Positions 23,250-36,109 of a stretch of DNA of 64,000 nucleotides are shown in pieces. Location: the NCBI GenBank assembly GCA_016081115.2, contig JABTTQ020000183.1, positions 186,001 through 250,000 on the forward strand, read 5' to 3'. This DNA is from Rehmannia glutinosa (lineage: Eukaryota > Streptophyta > Magnoliopsida > Lamiales > Orobanchaceae). How positions within the stretch are numbered: the stretch's first letter is position 1; every line of letters begins with the position of its first letter. The notes beneath the pieces are model-generated. The model was not told the origin of the DNA. It did no database searches and saw only the letters and a program-made list of their open reading frames with translations. Position numbers and translations under genes: made by a program.

Positions 23250-24960
23250 ATAATTTTAATATTATGTAAAAAATTTATAATGTAGGAATCGTAATGAGGC
23301 GGGACCTGAGGGTACCTCAAAACTAAGACCTGCCACGTCCAGGACATCCTTTAAATAGGGGATGGGGGTTCAGATTGACATGTTTTGATCTGAACAAAAT
23401 AATGTAAGATTTATTAATAATATGTGTCGCCTTGACCCAAACAAAATAACATACATAGGAATTATTAAATAATCATGATTACAGTAATTTAATATATTCT
23501 TACAAAATATCATGTTCAATATCCAAACATAAATTACATATTTAGAAAAATGAGGGGACAACAAATTGATTATATAATTTATAAAATTGAGAAAAATAAT
23601 TAATTGATTATTTGTTATTTGAACCAAAGTTTATACATATATTAAATACACTTGTTGAGTTGTCTAATATGCTCACTTAATATTAGATCACTTAGAAATC
23701 TTCTACAACTAAATTAAAAAATAGATCAAGGAGACAAAGTTGAAATTCATACCAACAAATTACTATATATGTTAATTTAATAAAGAAAATAAGAGTGTCA
23801 TTTGATTTATCAATAACAATATAATATGCTTACATCATTATTATTTGAGAAAACTATTTCGCATATTTGAATGAATAGTAAGTTTTCTATTGTTTGAGAT
23901 TAGCAAATAAATATACCATAAATAATAAAACCAATACATAACAGTTTTTATGTAATCGATATTTACTTATTTTATGTCCAAAAGGTATATACAATATTCA
24001 TTTCTACAAAATCTAAAATGTATGTATATCTATTTTGTTTCCAAAATTGTTATTTAATTCATGCAAACTTGAATTTATATATATAAATCTTCATTATCAA
24101 TATTTAAATCTAAATATATTTTTTGACAATTTTATGTTATATATTATATTTATTTACATGTTTAAGTTAATTTTGAGATTTTAATTTTTGTTATCCAAAT
24201 TTGTATTGTATTATTGGGACTGTGTAGTATACTGTTCCAATCTTGCATATTTGATAATTATAGGATATTTGGTTATACTTGTCCAACCAGCATTATGATT
24301 TTCGTAAGAAAAATAAACAAAATAAATACTAATTTTTGTGAAAATGTGTGAAATTGGTAACTATTAAATTCAAATTCATACTATGTCTAAAACCCTACCA
24401 ACTATAAACCTGCGAAAATCTATAAAAAATCAATTTGCTCAAGATAATAAATTTAATTATTTAAATCAAGAAAGTATAAAAGTCGTATATTATTTTGCCT
24501 TAATCACCATAATTTAGCTAAATTGCGCTAAGGTAAAAAATATATTAATGAAACTAGGAAATTATAATTTTTTAAACTTGGAAAGATGATGTATCAAATA
24601 ATTTAAGGTTTTATATTATAGTTCTTCATTTATATTTTATATATTTAAATAGTCTTATATAATATTAGGTGATTTTCAAAATCCTAAAATACTTTTAGTT
24701 ATTATTTGATTATTTTTTAATTTATCCAATGACTAATATTTTTACTATAGTAATTTTTAGATTTACTTTAATAGTTATGTGATAATTTAAGACTTATAAA
24801 AAAATAGATTTATTTTTAAAATTTCAAGGTTTTATTTCATAATTTTTTAATTATTTATATAATGTTGTCAATTCTTATTTTATATGAATTATTTGTTTAT
24901 AAAATTTATATGTTTCTTTGCGAATTTATTTGAGCTGTTTTATAGTTTAAGTTTGTAATT
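23250..24960. other. very AT-rich intergenic DNA
   Basis: No gene, RNA gene or transposon domain seen. Open frames are short and low-complexity. Confidence 0.6.
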
Positions 24961-24969
24961 TTTATTTGG

Positions 24970-25314
24970 TTAGTGTTATCAAATAATATTTAGATTCATT
25001 TTGAAGTATTTTAGAGTAAATAATTTTTAAAATTTATTTCTTAAATATTTTTTTAAATAATATATATTTCATTTATATAATATATGCACATTTATATAAC
25101 ACATTCATTTATGTATAATGTAATAAAGGTTAATGACATTTATACAATTACATGATTTTTCTAAGATCTAAAGAATGATGAAATAAATTTAGTGTTCATT
25201 TTGCAGTATTTTGGATGAATGATTTTAAAAATTTATTTTTTAAGTACATATATTCATTTACATAATATATGTACATTTATAACACATTCATTTATGTATA
25301 TAGTGTAATAAAGG
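24970..25314. repeat. AT-rich tandem repeat, about 185-bp unit, left of copia insertion
   Basis: A unit containing TAATGACATTTATACAATTA, TAAGATCTAAAGAATGATG, TTTTGCAGTATTTTGGATGA and ATAACACATTCATTTATGTA spans about 25128-25312 and follows a partial earlier copy at 24970-25127. The array resumes at 40029 beyond the copia element. Confidence 0.75.
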
Positions 25315-25319
25315 TTAAT

Positions 25320-25361
25320 TGTTATAATATATGGAAATTACACTACTTGATATAGAATAAA
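25320..25361 (-). repeat. 3' LTR of copia, distal part
   Basis: TGTTATAATATATGGAAATTAC matches the start of the LTR at 39775 (TGTTATAAAATAATAGAAAT) and stops at TAGAATAAA, where the LTR resumes at 30427. The nine bases TAGAATAAA are duplicated on both sides of the insertion. Confidence 0.88.
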
Positions 25362-26304
25362 GAAATAAATACACTTAACCATCCAAACTTTACCAATTTA
25401 TACACTTTACCCTCCAAACTTTAATTCGTTACACTTTGCCCCATGTACTATGAAAATCTTTACATTTTCCCCTCTATGGATAATTTTGCCCCCATAGTTC
25501 TATTCTTTTATAATAATAGTTCTAGTTATCCCCTTTAAACTCTAATTTGTGGCAAATTACTACATAATTATAAATTTATTGCATTATTCAATAAACATAA
25601 AATTTTGCTCCGTAATCAATTTTTTTCCGGATTTTTTTAGAAATGAGAGACTTTATTTTATATCACTTGTTTTGTTCGTGGCATTGTTACTTAGATCCAG
25701 TCTCTATTCAGAGGTTTTAAATGGATTATGTTAGGTTTCCAACCTATAAGCTCAACAGGACATACTTATTTCAAAGATCTCATTCCAAGTATATATCCAT
25801 ATACAAATTGGGTCTTTAGATTGAAAATGAAAATAGTCCATTACGACCATATTAGGCCCAACATGCTTCCGTAAAATTAATAAACTCTTAAGTTTCATAC
25901 CTTCTTTGACCGAAACAACACTGAGATGGCTCGCAACACCACCAATCGGAAATTACTGCCCCTAGACCTTTTGACAAACAGTTCGCACTGTTCAACTTCA
26001 ACCAACAGGGAAGATGATCTATAATTTATCCGACTCCTTCAGTAACTACTCAAAGACAACCGTGGTCTGCTTTTTTCTACCTGTGTATAAGATAATTCTC
26101 AACAGGATAAATTAATAGAACTTTATGAACACATGTTGAAGCAAAAAACCTTTTTTATTAAGAACTTGACGAAATATTTATTATAACAGCAATCTCTTTT
26201 TGGGAGGAGAATACTTGTATAGCCTCTCATTATTGAGGGTTTCCCTCGAAAATGCATAAAACCTAAAACTAAAACACTCAGCTAATAGATTGCTTCTTCA
26301 AATT

Positions 26305-27993
26305 TTAGTGTAGATCCTCTTCATAGATGCTTTCATCTGAGGGTATATCCTCAAATTGATACACATGTATCAGATCTTGATAATAGACAACTTCTTTGAA
26401 TTCTGGTGTAGCTTCAAACTGTCTAATTCCTCGCTTTTGATTTTCTTGACAATCCGTTGAGATATGCTCTCTTGCTCTACATGTCCAGCAATTACAATCT
26501 TTAAAACTTTCATTAGCTCTAATGTGAGCTCGTCTAAAAGTTCTTCTTCTCGGGGTCCTGCTGGTACTCCCTTGGTTAGAACCTGATGAAGAGGCTCTCC
26601 TCTTGCTTGGTGCTGTCATTTGCCCTGATTTTAACTTTGGGCCTTTTGTTTTGACCAAAACCTTCTAGGTCTCCATGAAGACTTACTCTTTTTGTTGCTA
26701 CTCCCACGACTGTATGGATGGTTTCTCTGTTTCTTTTCTTATGCCTCCATGGTTGACCTCCCACAACAGTTGGGATATCATCATCATCGCAACATAGAGG
26801 AACCGTTTTATTAATTCCTCTTAGTCTCTTGTAGTTTCTGTAAAGTGCTGTCTGGTGGCATCATTCAGATAGCTTGGCCTTCGGAAAGACATTCGTCTGG
26901 CCACTGTATCTAAATCAGTTGCACTCTTGTATTCAATGATGAGCATTTCTCTCCAGGGACTTGGTATCTTCACAAAGAATAGTTGCGAAGCTTCTTCATC
27001 TTCCACATTGGACTTACATTGGTACTTGGAGAACAACTTGATATATTCATCAATATGACAAATATCATGTAACTTGAGATAGTAGATGGCTTGTTTGTAT
27101 CTTTTTTCTTTTCTCTTCTTCCAGTCCCTCAAAATATCAAGTGCCGATAAAATAGATTTTAAATAATTCCGCCATTTTATTGACAATTCCTTTCAATGAC
27201 TCTCCAGCTGTGTCGGTGCTTTTCATTTCTGATCCCGCCATATCCCATGCAATCTTTACAGATCCTTCAAGACTCATCTCAAGGACTAAGATGAATCCAT
27301 TCTTCGTAAGGTCGGGGGTACCTGTTGCAATCTTCATAGCTGACGCCCAATCATCAATAAGGACTTCTCAATTTTCAAAATTTGGGATACCTAGATTTAA
27401 CATCAATCCATATGGATATATTGGATCGAGTTGAGGTCTTCTATAAGGCGTATTATATAAATTTGGCCTTTTGGAAAGTTGTCGAGTTCCTGTAATAATA
27501 GGATCTCTCATTGTAGTAAAATCTCCAGCGTGAGGCATTGGTTCATCTCCATGATGTGAACCTGTACTTTCTGCAACGTTGGGATATACTGGCAGTGGTG
27601 GAGGTGGTCTTTGATGTTGGTAGAGGCTTGAGAGTAACCAAAGCTGATCCATCTCCAGCATTCATCTTTAAATCTACAATTCCTAATCCTGCAAAGGATT
27701 CTGCAAGGTCATGTAGATCTTTAAGATTAATCTTCTCCATATCCATCACCTTTGGTTTGTGATGGATTTTCCTTTGATGATAGAAATAAACTTTTCATCG
27801 TTTGTCATTTTACTTACAACTTTGTGTAAATAGGGTACTATTCCGAAATCAATACATTTCTTCCCTCCGGATGAACTTGGTCTGTCCTCCAGATTCTTGA
27901 CTCGTTTCTGAATATCATGAAGGATTTCAAGAGTTTCTTCTAATATTTCGCCATCATCTCCATCTGGTTTTTGATCTGATGAACTTATGTTGG
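26305..27993 (-). pseudogene. endogenous Caulimoviridae-like fragment: coat protein and a small coiled-coil ORF
   Basis: Minus strand. A first frame (about 27993-27748) encodes an acidic segment followed by a helical stretch (EILEETLEILHDIQKRVKNL), possibly a virion-associated protein. It stops in TGATG, where the next frame starts with ATG at 27749. That frame and its continuations to 26305 look like a coat protein: an N-terminal part, a helical core (SLEGSVKIAWDMAG) and a basic arm followed by the zinc knuckle C-N-C-W-T-C-x4-H-x4-C typical of caulimovirids, then an acidic tail. The usual Gly before the His is Glu. At least four frameshifts divide it. No movement protein, protease, reverse transcriptase or RNase H is present, so it cannot form a virus. 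Genus not determined; closeness to florendo- or petuvirus-type elements is a guess. Confidence 0.72.
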
Positions 27994-28719
27994 TAGATGA
28001 TTATGGCGGATTCTGCACCGTCTTTTGGACCTCTCTAAGATCTTTTGAGAACTTAGATGTGTTTGTAAGTATCTCGTTCCATTCTGGTGTTCCATCTGGA
28101 ATCATTATTTTGATGGGCATTCTGATGGACTGCTTCCTGACGATTCATCAGATCGACATATAATATCTAATTTATCGTAAGGAAACTTAGATAATATGTT
28201 GTTTGTCTATCGCAGTGTCTCAAGGTTTCCCTATCGGCTTATGTGAGTTCTTTTTCAACATATTGATTGTTCTAATATGTTATCTTGTCTTGGTGTTCTT
28301 GAGCATACATCATCAAAATTTGACCATATCTCCTGTAAGGTATACATCTTGGACATTCGTCCAGATACATTTTCTTGGAGAAAGTTCTCCTCACCAATTG
28401 TTAATCACATAAATATAATAACTATAACTTAAAGTTTTTAATAACCTAGTCTCCAATATCATTTTCGATGATCGAAAGACCATAAGGAATAAATGTAGAA
28501 AATGCAATAAGATTGATAGCTTGGGTGGTAAAGTGTAACAACTTTAAAGTTTAGAGGGTAAACTGAAAACCAACTTTAATGATAATAGAGGTAAATCTGG
28601 AATATAAGGTAAAGTGCAAAATTTTGCAAAGTTGGGGGGTTAAGTGTAAGTGTGTAACGTTTCAAAGTTTGTATGGCTAAGTGTAAAATTTTGAATAGTT
28701 TGGGGTTTAAATGTTTTTA

Positions 28720-30413
28720 GGCAAAATTGTTTTTTTAGTCCTCTAAGTGGACCGTTTCGGAGCTTTAGTCTACACTTGTTTCGATTTGACATTTAGCCCT
28801 TTAAGTGAGCGTTTTTAGCTATTTAATCATGTGACCTGCTATAGCAGGTAAATGTTACATGTTGTGCTAATGTGAAATTTAAACACAAAAAACTTATTGT
28901 TTAATTAATTTTTTTGTTGACTAAGCATCATATGTGGCATTACAATTATAGAGGGTGAGAATTAAGGAAAATATAAGTACTTATAAATCATATTTAAATA
29001 TAAAAAAATATTTAATGTATAAATAAAACAAAATTATTTAAAATTTTAATAATTTGGTAATTTCAAAAAACTTAATTATTATAAAAGTTAAAAAATAATG
29101 TTAAACATTATATTTATAACTAAATATAACTTAATATTTTTCAAAAATAATAAATTATTTGTAGAAAGAGCAATTTAATATAAATATTAAAATTTTAAAT
29201 ATCTTTAATTTTCAAAAATTATATTTTATATATAATCAATTTCAATAACGTCAATATAAGATTATATTTAAAATTTAAATATTCAAAAAGTAAATAAATT
29301 AAAATTAATATAAAATGATGAATAAAAATTTGAAAAAAAAAACTATATTTTTGAAAAAAAAATTAAATAATTATATTTTGAAAAAATAATATAAGTTATT
29401 TGTTTCGAAAAAACAATTTGGTTATGATTAAAAAAATAATATCTAATTATTCTATAAATAATTTATTATTTTCAAAAATAATTTAAAATTATATTTAGTT
29501 ACAAATTATACCTTTTAACATTCTTTTATCCAACTTTTATAAATAATACAATTTTTTTAACATTATCAAGTTATAAATATTTCGAAACTATATTCAGTTT
29601 TGTCCCATTATTTTTATAACTTGATGATTTCAGAAAACTGAATTATTTATAAAAGTTGGAAAAACTAATGTTAACTAAACATAATTTTAATTATTTTTTA
29701 AGTAATAAATTATTTGTAGAATAATTTGATATTATTTTTTAAATCACAACCAAATTATTTTTCGAAACAAATAACTTATATGTTTTTTGAAAATATAGTT
29801 AATTAAATGTTTTTTCAAATAAAATATTTTTTTTCAAATATTTATTTAATTTTTAGATTATTTTTAATTTATTTAGTTTTTGAATGTTTGAAATTTAAAT
29901 ATAATATTATATTGATGTTATTGAAATTGATTATAATTAAAGATATTTAAAATTTTAATATTTATCATAAGTAGCTTTTCTATTAATAATTTATTGTTTT
30001 TGAAAATTATTTAAGTTACATTTAGTTATAAATATAATTTTTAACATTATTTTTCAACTTTTATAAATAATTAAGTTTTTTGAAATTTCCAAATTATTAA
30101 AATTGTAAATTGTTTTGTTTTATTTAAACATTAAATATTTTTTTACATTTAAATACTTATATTTTCCTTCATTCTCACCCTTTATAATTGTGATGCCACA
30201 TATGATGCCTAGTGAACAAAAAAATAAATTAAACAATAAGTTTTTTTTAAAATTACAAATCAGCACAACATGTAACTTTTACCTGTTATAGCAGGTCACA
30301 TGACTAAATCGCTGAAAAAAGGCTCACTTAAAGGAGTAAATGTCAAAATCAAAACAAGTAAGGACGAAATCTCCGAAGTGGTCCACTTAGAGGACTAAAA
30401 AAATTGTTTTGCC
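28720..30413. mobile_element. foldback Mutator-like element, TSD ATGTTTTTA
   Basis: Begins GGCAAAATTG and ends TTGTTTTGCC. Nearly the whole 1.7 kb is one inverted repeat centred near 29565: for example AGTCCTCTAAGTGGACC left and GGTCCACTTAGAGGACT right, then the GCTATAGCAGG and CATATGTGGCATTACAATTA blocks with their complements. Perfect 9-bp copies ATGTTTTTA flank it (28711-28719, 30414-30422). No coding capacity. It lies in the right terminal repeat of the element at 25362-30426. Confidence 0.92.
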
Positions 30414-30435
30414 ATGTTTTTATCCCTAGAATAAA

Positions 30436-30645
30436 TGAGTAAGAAAAATACCAATAAAGAGAGAGTAGTAGAGATAATAAAGATCTTGTCTTGTCTTTTG
30501 TTGTATTTTATTCATCACTTTCACTCATTATTTGTAATACAACAAAGATGATAACTTAAAATGGGCAATTAAAAATCCAACAATAAATTCTACATAACTT
30601 ACAATGGAGAAGTAACATTCACATAAATTTAATATACTCATAACA
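30436..30645 (-). repeat. 3' LTR of copia, proximal part
   Basis: Continues the LTR after the 9-bp duplication and ends CTCATAACA, matching 39818-40028 closely. On the minus strand it is preceded by TCCAAGGGCGAG, the polypurine tract. Confidence 0.88.
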
Positions 30646-30699
30646 CTCGCCCTTGGATGTACATCTCATAATATGTTGCCTCGTTAAAAACCTTGCATG

Positions 30700-33600
30700 G
30701 TAAAACCCTATGGGAAAAAACCATGACTAAGGATAAAAGTGTATAGTAATAATTCTCCCCCTTAACTTAGCATATATATTTGATACGTCGCATAACAATA
30801 TTTTGTATAAGAAGTTTAAACGTCTTGGTAGGTAGCGACTTTGTAAATAAATCTGTTAAATTCTTATTAGATCGAATCTGACAAACATTAATTTTTCCTT
30901 CCTTTTAAAGTTGATGAGTGGAGAAAATTTAGGTGAAATATGTTTGGTTCTATCACCTTTAATATATCCTTCTTTAATTTGAGCGATGCAAGCATCATTA
31001 TCTGCGTATATCACTGTTGGATTCTTCAAACTCAACTAGAGTCCTCAAGAATCTTGTATATGATGGATCATAGACTTGAGCCAAACACGATCTCTTTCTA
31101 CTTTGTAATGCAATTAATTCTGCATGATTTGAAGATGTGGCTACTAAGGTTTGTTTTGTTGAAGACTGTTCCACCATACATGAATAGATAACCTGATTGA
31201 GATATAGCTTTATGTGGATCAGATAAATATCCTGCATATGCATACCCTACTAAACTTATAGTTGTAGGATCCTTGAACTTTTGATAGAATAATCCCATGC
31301 CACTGGTTCCACGTAAATAGCGTTGAATGTGTTTGATACCATTCCAGTGTCTGCGTGTTGGTGCAGAACTATATTTTGCTAATAAATTAACTGAAAATGA
31401 TATATTTGGTCCGGGTATTATTTGCAAGATACATTAAAGCACATATAACACTTAGATATGGTACTTGAAAGACCTAATATCTTTTCCTTGTTTTCTCGAG
31501 GATGAAAATGATCTTTTTCTAGATTAAGTGGTTGTACTACCATCGATGTACTTAATGGATGTGTTTTATCCATATTAAAATATTTTAGAACATTTCCTGT
31601 GTAATTCGATTGATAGATAAAATATCATTCTTAGTATGTTCAAATTGAAGGCCGAGATAATACCTTGTAGTACCTAAGTCCTTCATTTAAATCTGTTTGG
31701 TGTTGAATCTCTTCCTCGAGTCCCAATGATATTTAAATCATCAACATATAAGCTACAATTACATATATGATTATTTGTAAATCCTTTATGATTATTTTGA
31801 AATTTATTAAATATTCACTAAGACGATTGTACCACAATCGTCCTGACTGTTTAAGACCGTAAAGGGATCTTTGCAATTTTATGGAATACAATTGGCGAGA
31901 TTTTGTTTGAAATGTTGCAGGCATTTTTAATCTTTTTGGAATTTTTATATAAATTTTTATATCTAATGATCCATATAGATATGCAGTTACGACATCCATA
32001 AGACGCATTAGAGCCGTTTTGCAACTACAAAACTAATAAGAAATCTAATGGTAATAACATCGACTATAGGGGAATATGTTTCTGTATAATCAATTCCGGG
32101 ATTTTGTGTAAAGCCTTGTGCAACCAGTCTGGCTTTATACCTTATAATCACATTGCGTTCATTTCGTTTTCTCATGAAAACCTATTTGTAGCCAACCGGT
32201 TTAATATCTTTAGGTGTTTGAACAATTAGCCCAAATACCCCTCGTTTATTTAATGAGTCATGTTCATCTTGTATTGCTTGTTTCCAACTTTGTCAATCAC
32301 TTCTATGTTGACATTCCTCAATTGATCTAGGTTCAGAGTCATCTTCATCTACGATCTCCATGACAATCGAATATGCAAAAATGTCATCAATAGGTACTTC
32401 ATGTCTGTACCATCCAATTCTGGTATTGACATAGTTGATCGTTATCTCATAATATTCTTATGTCTTATCCATGTCTTTATTTTCTAAACCTTTAGATAAA
32501 ATATCTTCTGGAATCTTATCTTCAGGCAAAGTCTCTTCTGGGATTATTTCATTATGGATAGGATTGTCAGCTTACGATTATCTGTTTGAACAACTTTGAT
32601 AAGTTAATCCCTCTTTCGAGGGTTAGAATCTTTAGATCCTAATGGTCGACCACGCTTCCGGCTTTCTTGATATTCACATCCTATATATTCAGATATTTCA
32701 ATAGGAATTTCTAAATGGTTCAATAGGAATTTCTAAATGGGCTGGAACATTTTCAGTTGGTATATGAGATTGTATCACTTTCTTAGTATCAGTGAATGCA
32801 TTTGGCAGTTGATTTGCAATATTTTGCAAATGTATAATTCTATGAACTTCTAGTTCACATTGATCCGTTCTTGGATCTAAAATATTCATGGGAAAAGTAT
32901 TCCACGTGATTTCTTGTTTGATTATCTCCTTTTCATTTCCACATAAGGTTGGAAATTTTGTTCATCGAAGTGACAATCTAAATATCTAGCTGTAAATATA
33001 TCACCTATCATGGGTTCTATATATTTAATAATTGAAGGGAACTCAAAGCCTACATAGATTCCCAACCTTCTTGGTGGTCCCATTTTGGTATGTTTTGAAG
33101 GAGGTATAGGTACATACACAGAACATCCAAATACTTTTATATGTGAAACATCAGGTTCTCTTCCGGAGACAAGTTCTAATGGAGATAATTTGTGATAAGT
33201 GGTTGGTCTAAGCCTAATTAAAGCTGCAACATGTAAAATTGCATGTCCCCAAGCAGAGACAGGTAGTTTAGACCTCATTAGCAACGGTTTAGCTATCATT
33301 TGCAACGTTTTAATTAATGCGCAAATCCATTTTAAGTATGTGTATGAGCCACTGGGTGCTCTATTGTTATCCCAAGTGACTTACAATAGTCATTGAAAGC
33401 TTTAGATGTAAATTCTCCACCATTATCCATTCTAATTTTTTTTGGTATAATCTGGAAAATGAGCCCTTACTTTAGTAATTTGGGCTAAAAGCTTTGCAAA
33501 CACAACGTTTCGAGTTGACAAAAGGCTAACATGTGACAACCGCGTTGATGCGTCTATCAACACTATATAATATTTAAATGGTCCAGATGGTGGAACAATA

Positions 33601-35491
33601 AGCCCACATATGTCTCCGTGAATTTGGTCAAAGAACATAGGAGATTCCGAATTTACTTTTATTTTAGACAGTCTTTTCTACAAATTTTCCAAGAGAACAA
33701 GTCGCACAAGTTAAGTCATTAATTGTAAGAATCTTCAGGTTCTTAAGTGGGTGCCCATGTGAACTTTCAATAATTCTACGCATTATTGTTTCACCTGGGT
33801 GACCTAATCTTTCATGCCATAAAGAAAACATTTTATGATCAACTAACTTCTGGTTAGTGACACTATTTGATTCGATTGCGTCAATATATGTGCCATATAA
33901 TCCAGGCGTATAATATTGTATCATTTCTAAGATTCTTTTCTGACAAATTTATGATATACAATAAATAGATATTCAGTACTATCTTTGTTACACGTCTCGA
34001 TGTGGTAGTCGTTTTGCCGAATATCTTTAAAGCTAAGTAAGTTTCTTTGAGACTTACTGGAGTATAAAGCATTTTTTATATTGATCCTTGTCCCTTTGGG
34101 TAACAAGATAGATGCTCTTCCGGAATCCTCTATTATATTAGTAATACCCGATATAATAGTTATAATTTTCTTTTTCATTTGAATATTATGAAAATATATT
34201 TTATTTTTTAAGATAGTGTGAGTGGTAGCACTATCGATAAGGCACAACACTTCACCATTGAATCTGGTCATTTCTTGGTCTAAACAAATAACAAAAAACA
34301 TATTTGATGAGAACAATATATTAAACGTAACAATTTATTTATTGTTTAATAAAAATCATTATAAGGAGAATATTATTAACTAAACGGTGAAATACTTAAA
34401 TATAAGATCACAAACTTAGTCGATAAACTCCATCCCCATTATTGGAAAACTTGAGGGGTTCAATCCAAAATCTGGCAAATCTTTATTCTGATCTTCACAG
34501 AAATCCGATACATCTAGATGGGTTTTATCAGAGCCTTCCCCTTCAATGAAGTTAGTTTTTACACATTTTCCCTTTTCTTTTTCTTTTGAGGCTAAATATA
34601 ACTTCACTAGATGTGGTGATGTACGGCAGGTACGAGACCAATGTCCAGTCATTCCACACCTATAACAAGCAGTTCAATAGTTAGGTGTAGATGCTTTTGG
34701 CGGATTATTTTTATTTGGACTCTTTCCTTTATTTCCATAATTGGGATTCATTCACGTGTTGTGATGTCCAACACTATGTCCATGACCTCGACCACGAGTG
34801 TGACCATGTCCTCATCCATGCCCTCAACTGGAGGAGATAACATTCACTTCAGGGAATGTTGGATTTCGATCAGGTAATGGAGTTGATCATGTGGGTCGGG
34901 CTTGGTGATTTTGCATAAGTAAACCATTGTTTTCTTCAGCCACCAATAAACATGAGATAAGTTGAGAATATGTAGTAAAACCCTTTTGTTGATACTGCTG
35001 TTGGAGTATAACATTAGATGCATGAAAAGTGGAGTAACTTTTCTCCAGCAAATCTTCATCAGTAACAGTTTCTCCACATAATTGCAGTTTAGATACAATT
35101 TTAAACATGCTCGAATTGTAATCACTGACTATTTTGAAATCTTGCAACCTCAATTGCATCCATTTGTACCTTGCACTAGGGAGTATAACAGTTTTTTGGT
35201 GGTTGAAATGGTATTTTAGACTCTTCCAAAGTTCTAAAGGACTTTTCACTGTAAGATATTGATTCATTTGACTTTCATGGAGATGGTGCCTAAGAAGGAT
35301 CATATCTTTAGCATTATCTGCGGGGATAATTTGTTATTTTCTTTCACGACATCACTTAAATCATTTCCTGCTAGATGCAGTTTGGCATCAAGAACCCATG
35401 ATAAATAGTTTCGATCGGAGATGTCCAACGGGGTGAAGTCCAATTTGTTTAGGTTTGTCATTATATTCAATATGAGAATATAAATGCACAT
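30700..35491 (-). pseudogene. copia gag-pol, degenerate
   Basis: Minus strand, N to C: gag (35491-34887; FTPLDISDRNYLSWVLDAKL, then LWKSLKYHFNHQKTVILP), CCHC knuckle (about 34665; CGMTGHWSRTC preceded by CYR), protease (CLIDSATTHTILKN, about 34240), GAG-pre-integrase (WHERLGHPGETIMRRI, about 33820), integrase pieces (33638-32922, with WGHAILHVAALIRLRP), reverse transcriptase (KARLVAQGF near 32130; MDVVTAYLYGSLD near 31995; SLYGLKQSGRLWYNRLSEYL) and RNase H (about 31427-30998, with SNHAELIAL). Many stops and frameshifts break it and the YVDD segment is damaged. It is older than the SIRE-like element at the window start. Confidence 0.9.
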
Positions 35492-36101
35492 TTGTTAATG
35501 AAAATATAATAATACAACAACAATCATATGAAGAGAAGAAAAATAATAAGTAAGAGCATATTTCATTCCCTTAAAAAAATCTTTTATTTTCATTATATAT
35601 TGTATTAATATAATATTTCATGATAATGGAACACAAATATACTATCAAAATGTAACATAAAACTATGTGTAGTATTAATTAAAAAAAACTATCATAAAGT
35701 CATGAGATCATAATAAAGTCAAAACTAACAAATTAACTAATGCATTATTAATGTTTAAACAAAGAGGACACGGCGTGGGTATAAAATACAAAAAATAATA
35801 ATATTTTGTTCACAAAAATTTATTTAAAATAAAAATAAATATGGGATATATATTATTTGAGGAATAATATCCTCGGTTTTCTTATTAATTTTAATAAGTA
35901 ACCGAAATTCTTCAAAACCTTTAACCACGAACCGAAATAATTTGGTTAAGGCGGAGTTCAGAAAAAAATCGGTTAATTGAACACCCTAGTCATGAGATCA
36001 TAATAAAGTCAAAACTAACAAATTAACCATTATTAATTTAAATTTATTCTAACAATATTTTGTTGGAAATATGGGATTTGAGGAATAATATATTAATAGT
36101 A
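35492..36101 (-). other. copia leader, AT-rich
   Basis: Untranslated leader between gag and the 5' LTR, continuing at 39434-39774 past the hAT insertion. It includes two near-identical copies of GTCATGAGATCATAATAAAG (35700 and 35990), each followed by TCAAAACTAACAAATTAAC. Nothing else recognised. Confidence 0.55.
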
Positions 36102-36109
36102 GCTACTAA

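Larger units (their letters stand above)
25362..30426. mobile_element. MULE-like element with 9-bp TSD carrying a caulimovirid segment
   Basis: Bounded by TAGAATAAA at 25353-25361 and 30427-30435 within a copia LTR. The left end reads GAAATAAATACACTTAACCA; the right end on the minus strand reads GGGATAAAAACATTTAAACC. Both continue into repeats of ACACTTTACCCTCCAAACTTT type, giving long degenerate terminal inverted repeats (25362 to about 25500; about 28510-28719 plus 30423-30426). The 9-bp duplication fits Mutator-like elements. No transposase is present. The interior (about 25740-28450) contains coat-protein-like coding remnants of a plant pararetrovirus, and the right repeat has itself taken a foldback element. 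Confidence 0.78.
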
